From NCBI GenBank assembly GCA_016794125.1, contig JAEUKT010000002.1, positions 1,113,769 to 1,177,768 on the forward strand: 64,000 nt of DNA, written 5' to 3'. The notes below the pieces were generated by a model. It was not told where the DNA came from, searched no databases, and saw nothing but the letters and a program-made list of their open reading frames with translations. Shown piece after piece: positions 62,511 to 64,000 of the stretch. Both the position numbers and the translations under genes were made by a program. Positions within the stretch are counted from its first letter, which is position 1. The number at the start of each line of letters is the position of its first letter. The DNA is from Alphaproteobacteria bacterium. Its GTDB lineage: Bacteria > Pseudomonadota > Alphaproteobacteria > Micavibrionales > UBA2020.

Positions 62511-64000
62511 TTATTGAACGTCAATTGTAAAGGTCTGAACGGCCAGCGTCGTATTGCCGTCCGAAACGCGGAAACGGAAGCTGTCATCTGTCGTCCGCAG
62601 GCTGGTATGGACATAACGCACGCGTCCCGCATCGATATCGGCCTGCGTGAAACTGGTCACGGAAACACCGGGATTGGTCGTCAGTTCCAGCCGCCCGCGG
62701 CTGGGCGCGCGGCTGATGGTGTAGGTGATATTGGCGCTGTCCGCATCGGTCGCGCGCAACTGTGACGATGTGATGATCGTCGATGTGCGGCGGGTGACGG
62801 CTGTGCCGGTATTGGTTACCTGTATCGGCGCATCGTTGACCGGCGTGACGTTAAAGTTAAACGTGTTATTGGCCAGCGTGGCCTGCCCGTCGCTGAGGGA
62901 GAAGCCGAAAGAGGCGGAGGTCGTTTCAGAACCGTTATGCACAAACCGCACGCGTCCTGCGGCCAGATCGTCCTGCGTGAAACTGGTAATCGCGACACCG
63001 GCATTGCCTGTGTTTTCAAGGCGGCCGTTTGTGGGGGCGGTTGTGACAGTATAGACAAGGCTGCTGCTGGTGCTGTCTGGGTCGGTTGCGCGCAGGTTCG
63101 ATATGCTGATGATGCTCGATCCGCCTTCCACAACGGTGCCACCGTTATTGACGAGCGTGGGCGCATCATTGACGGGCGCGACCGTGAAATTGAACGTGGC
63201 TGTGCCCAGCGTCGTCGTCCCGTCGCGCGCGGTGAAACTGAAACTGTCGGAGGTTGTCTCAGAACCGTTATGCACGAAACGCAGGCGGCCTGCATCGATA
63301 TCGGCTTGCGTGAATGTCGTCACCGCAACGCCGGGATTGGTGGAAAGCTCCAGCCGCCCGTTCATCGTGCCGGATGTGACGGAATAGGACAGGTTCTGCG
63401 CTGCCGTATCCGCATCCGTCAGCCGCAACTGCGCCGAAGTAATGGTGGCTGTCGCGCCTTCGTTCAGCGCTACGCCGGTATTGTTCGAAAGCACGGGCGC
63501 GTCATCGACGGGATTGATCGTGAAGTTAAAGCTTGCGGAGGGCAGCCCCGTTGTCGCGTCGCTGGCGGTAAAGGTGAAACTGTCGGATGTCGTTTCGGAG
63601 CCGTCATTCACATACCGCAGCCTCCCTGCATCGACGTCGGCCTGCGTGAAACTGGTAATAGCGGCGCCCGCGTTATCGGCGAATTCCAGCCGCCCGTTGG
63701 CCGGGCCGCTGGTGACGGTATAGGAAATGTTTTCGGGCGCGGTATCGACGTCGCTGGTTGACAGCTGTGCCGATGTGATGGCCGCGCTGCCGCCTTCGGA
63801 CAGCGTCAGGCCGGTGTTGACGGATGCCACGGGCGCGTCATCGACGGGCCTGACATTGATGCTGAAGGTACTGACGGCGGATGCCGCCGATCCGTCGCTG
63901 ATGCTAAAGCTGAAGCTATCCGACGTGTTTTCCGACCCGTCATTCACATAGGTCACGCGCCCCGCCTGCAAATCCGCCTGCGTAAAGCTGGTGACGGCGT
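62511..64000 (-). CDS. Large cadherin-like (CSPG/NG2-type) repeat protein, N-terminal part outside window
   Basis: At least 495 C-terminal residues; the frame stays open to the window edge. Four full repeats of about 100 residues and part of a fifth are seen. Each has a V-x-P-V-D/N-DAP linker, an ITSAQL (or equivalent) strand, a T-x-GRLE turn, a VTSFTQADIDAGRLRYVHNG segment, and D-S-F-x-F strands. This is the cadherin-like tandem-repeat family found in huge surface or secreted adhesins. The last unit ends VQTFTIDVQ without an anchor or RTX tail. Confidence 0.9.
   Translation of the reverse strand, partial: AVTSFTQADLQAGRVTYVNDGSENTSDSFSFSISDGSAASAVSTFSINVRPVDDAPVASVNTGLTLSEGGSAAITSAQLSTSDVDTAPENISYTVTSGPANGRLEFADNAGAAITSFTQADVDAGRLRYVNDGSETTSDSFTFTASDATTGLPSASFNFTINPVDDAPVLSNNTGVALNEGATATITSAQLRLTDADTAAQNLSYSVTSGTMNGRLELSTNPGVAVTTFTQADIDAGRLRFVHNGSETTSDSFSFTARDGTTTLGTATFNFTVAPVNDAPTLVNNGGTVVEGGSSIISISNLRATDPDSTSSSLVYTVTTAPTNGRLENTGNAGVAITSFTQDDLAAGRVRFVHNGSETTSASFGFSLSDGQATLANNTFNFNVTPVNDAPIQVTNTGTAVTRRTSTIITSSQLRATDADSANITYTISRAPSRGRLELTTNPGVSVTSFTQADIDAGRVRYVHTSLRTTDDSFRFRVSDGNTTLAVQTFTIDVQ

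Noticed and set aside
62725..63951. Plus-strand open frames at the right end
   Set aside because: They are antisense to the cadherin-like repeats and inherit their periodicity; no independent support.

Overview
The window is a 64 kb piece of a G+C-rich bacterial chromosome, most likely from an alphaproteobacterium. Pointers are the gene order ffh-rpsP-rimM...trmD-rplS-leuC-leuD...leuB, the Ala/Pro/Glu-rich tails on S16 and L19, a De Ley-Doudoroff-type sugar-acid locus and the overall codon use. The species cannot be named from the sequence; assignment to a lineage is inference.

Layout. 1-3.7 kb: a truncated von Willebrand factor A gene, then a response regulator and hybrid sensor kinase pair (minus strand). 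3.9-8.7 kb: a small biosynthetic-looking cluster with a methyltransferase-like protein, a stand-alone amino-acid adenylation enzyme, a sulfotransferase-like protein on the other strand and a PLP-dependent alpha-oxoamine synthase. 8.9-14.2 kb: a 1750-residue RTX protein. 14.2-16.3 kb: pta-like gene and ackA. 16.6-19.3 kb: pepN. 19.4-24.5 kb: two convergent operons that together encode a full oxidative galactose route (SDR dehydrogenase, lactonase, KDGal kinase; KDPGal aldolase, IlvD/Edd dehydratase). 24.7-27.5 kb: tldD and pmbA. 27.5-33.3 kb: cmk, two tiny proteins, an Ada-AlkA fusion, a strange coiled-coil/Tyr-Asn-rich secreted protein and a Bcr-type exporter. 33.7-35.8 kb: a tandem pair of TauD/TfdA-like dioxygenases. 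36.2-37.7 kb: an ECF sigma factor, ogt and a VOC-family pseudogene.

37.8-40.3 kb is an A+T-rich accessory patch of unfamiliar genes. It ends in what looks like the C-terminal piece of a serine recombinase and abuts a tRNA-Ser(GGA) gene. 40.4-49.5 kb (minus strand): MOSC protein, slipin, NfeD, a PfkB kinase, leuB, a SulP transporter, leuD and leuC. 49.7-57.6 kb: the classic ffh-rpsP-rimM-trmD-rplS series, split between rimM and trmD by about 3.8 kb of plus-strand genes (a 48-residue ORF, a hypothetical protein, an FAD/NAD(P)-binding protein and a TauE/SafE transporter). 57.8-60.1 kb: two ankyrin proteins coupled to epmA. 60.2-64 kb: a small secreted protein, a ThiE-like protein, class I fructose-bisphosphate aldolase and the C-terminal end of a large cadherin-like repeat protein that leaves the window.

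The most unexpected signals are these: a 55-bp promoter/operator-like element present twice, 33 kb apart, upstream of the vWA gene and of the dioxygenase pair (47 of 55 positions identical by my count); loss of the first iron-ligand histidine in only one of the two tandem dioxygenases; the compact adenylation/oxoamine-synthase/sulfotransferase cluster; and the break in the trmD operon.
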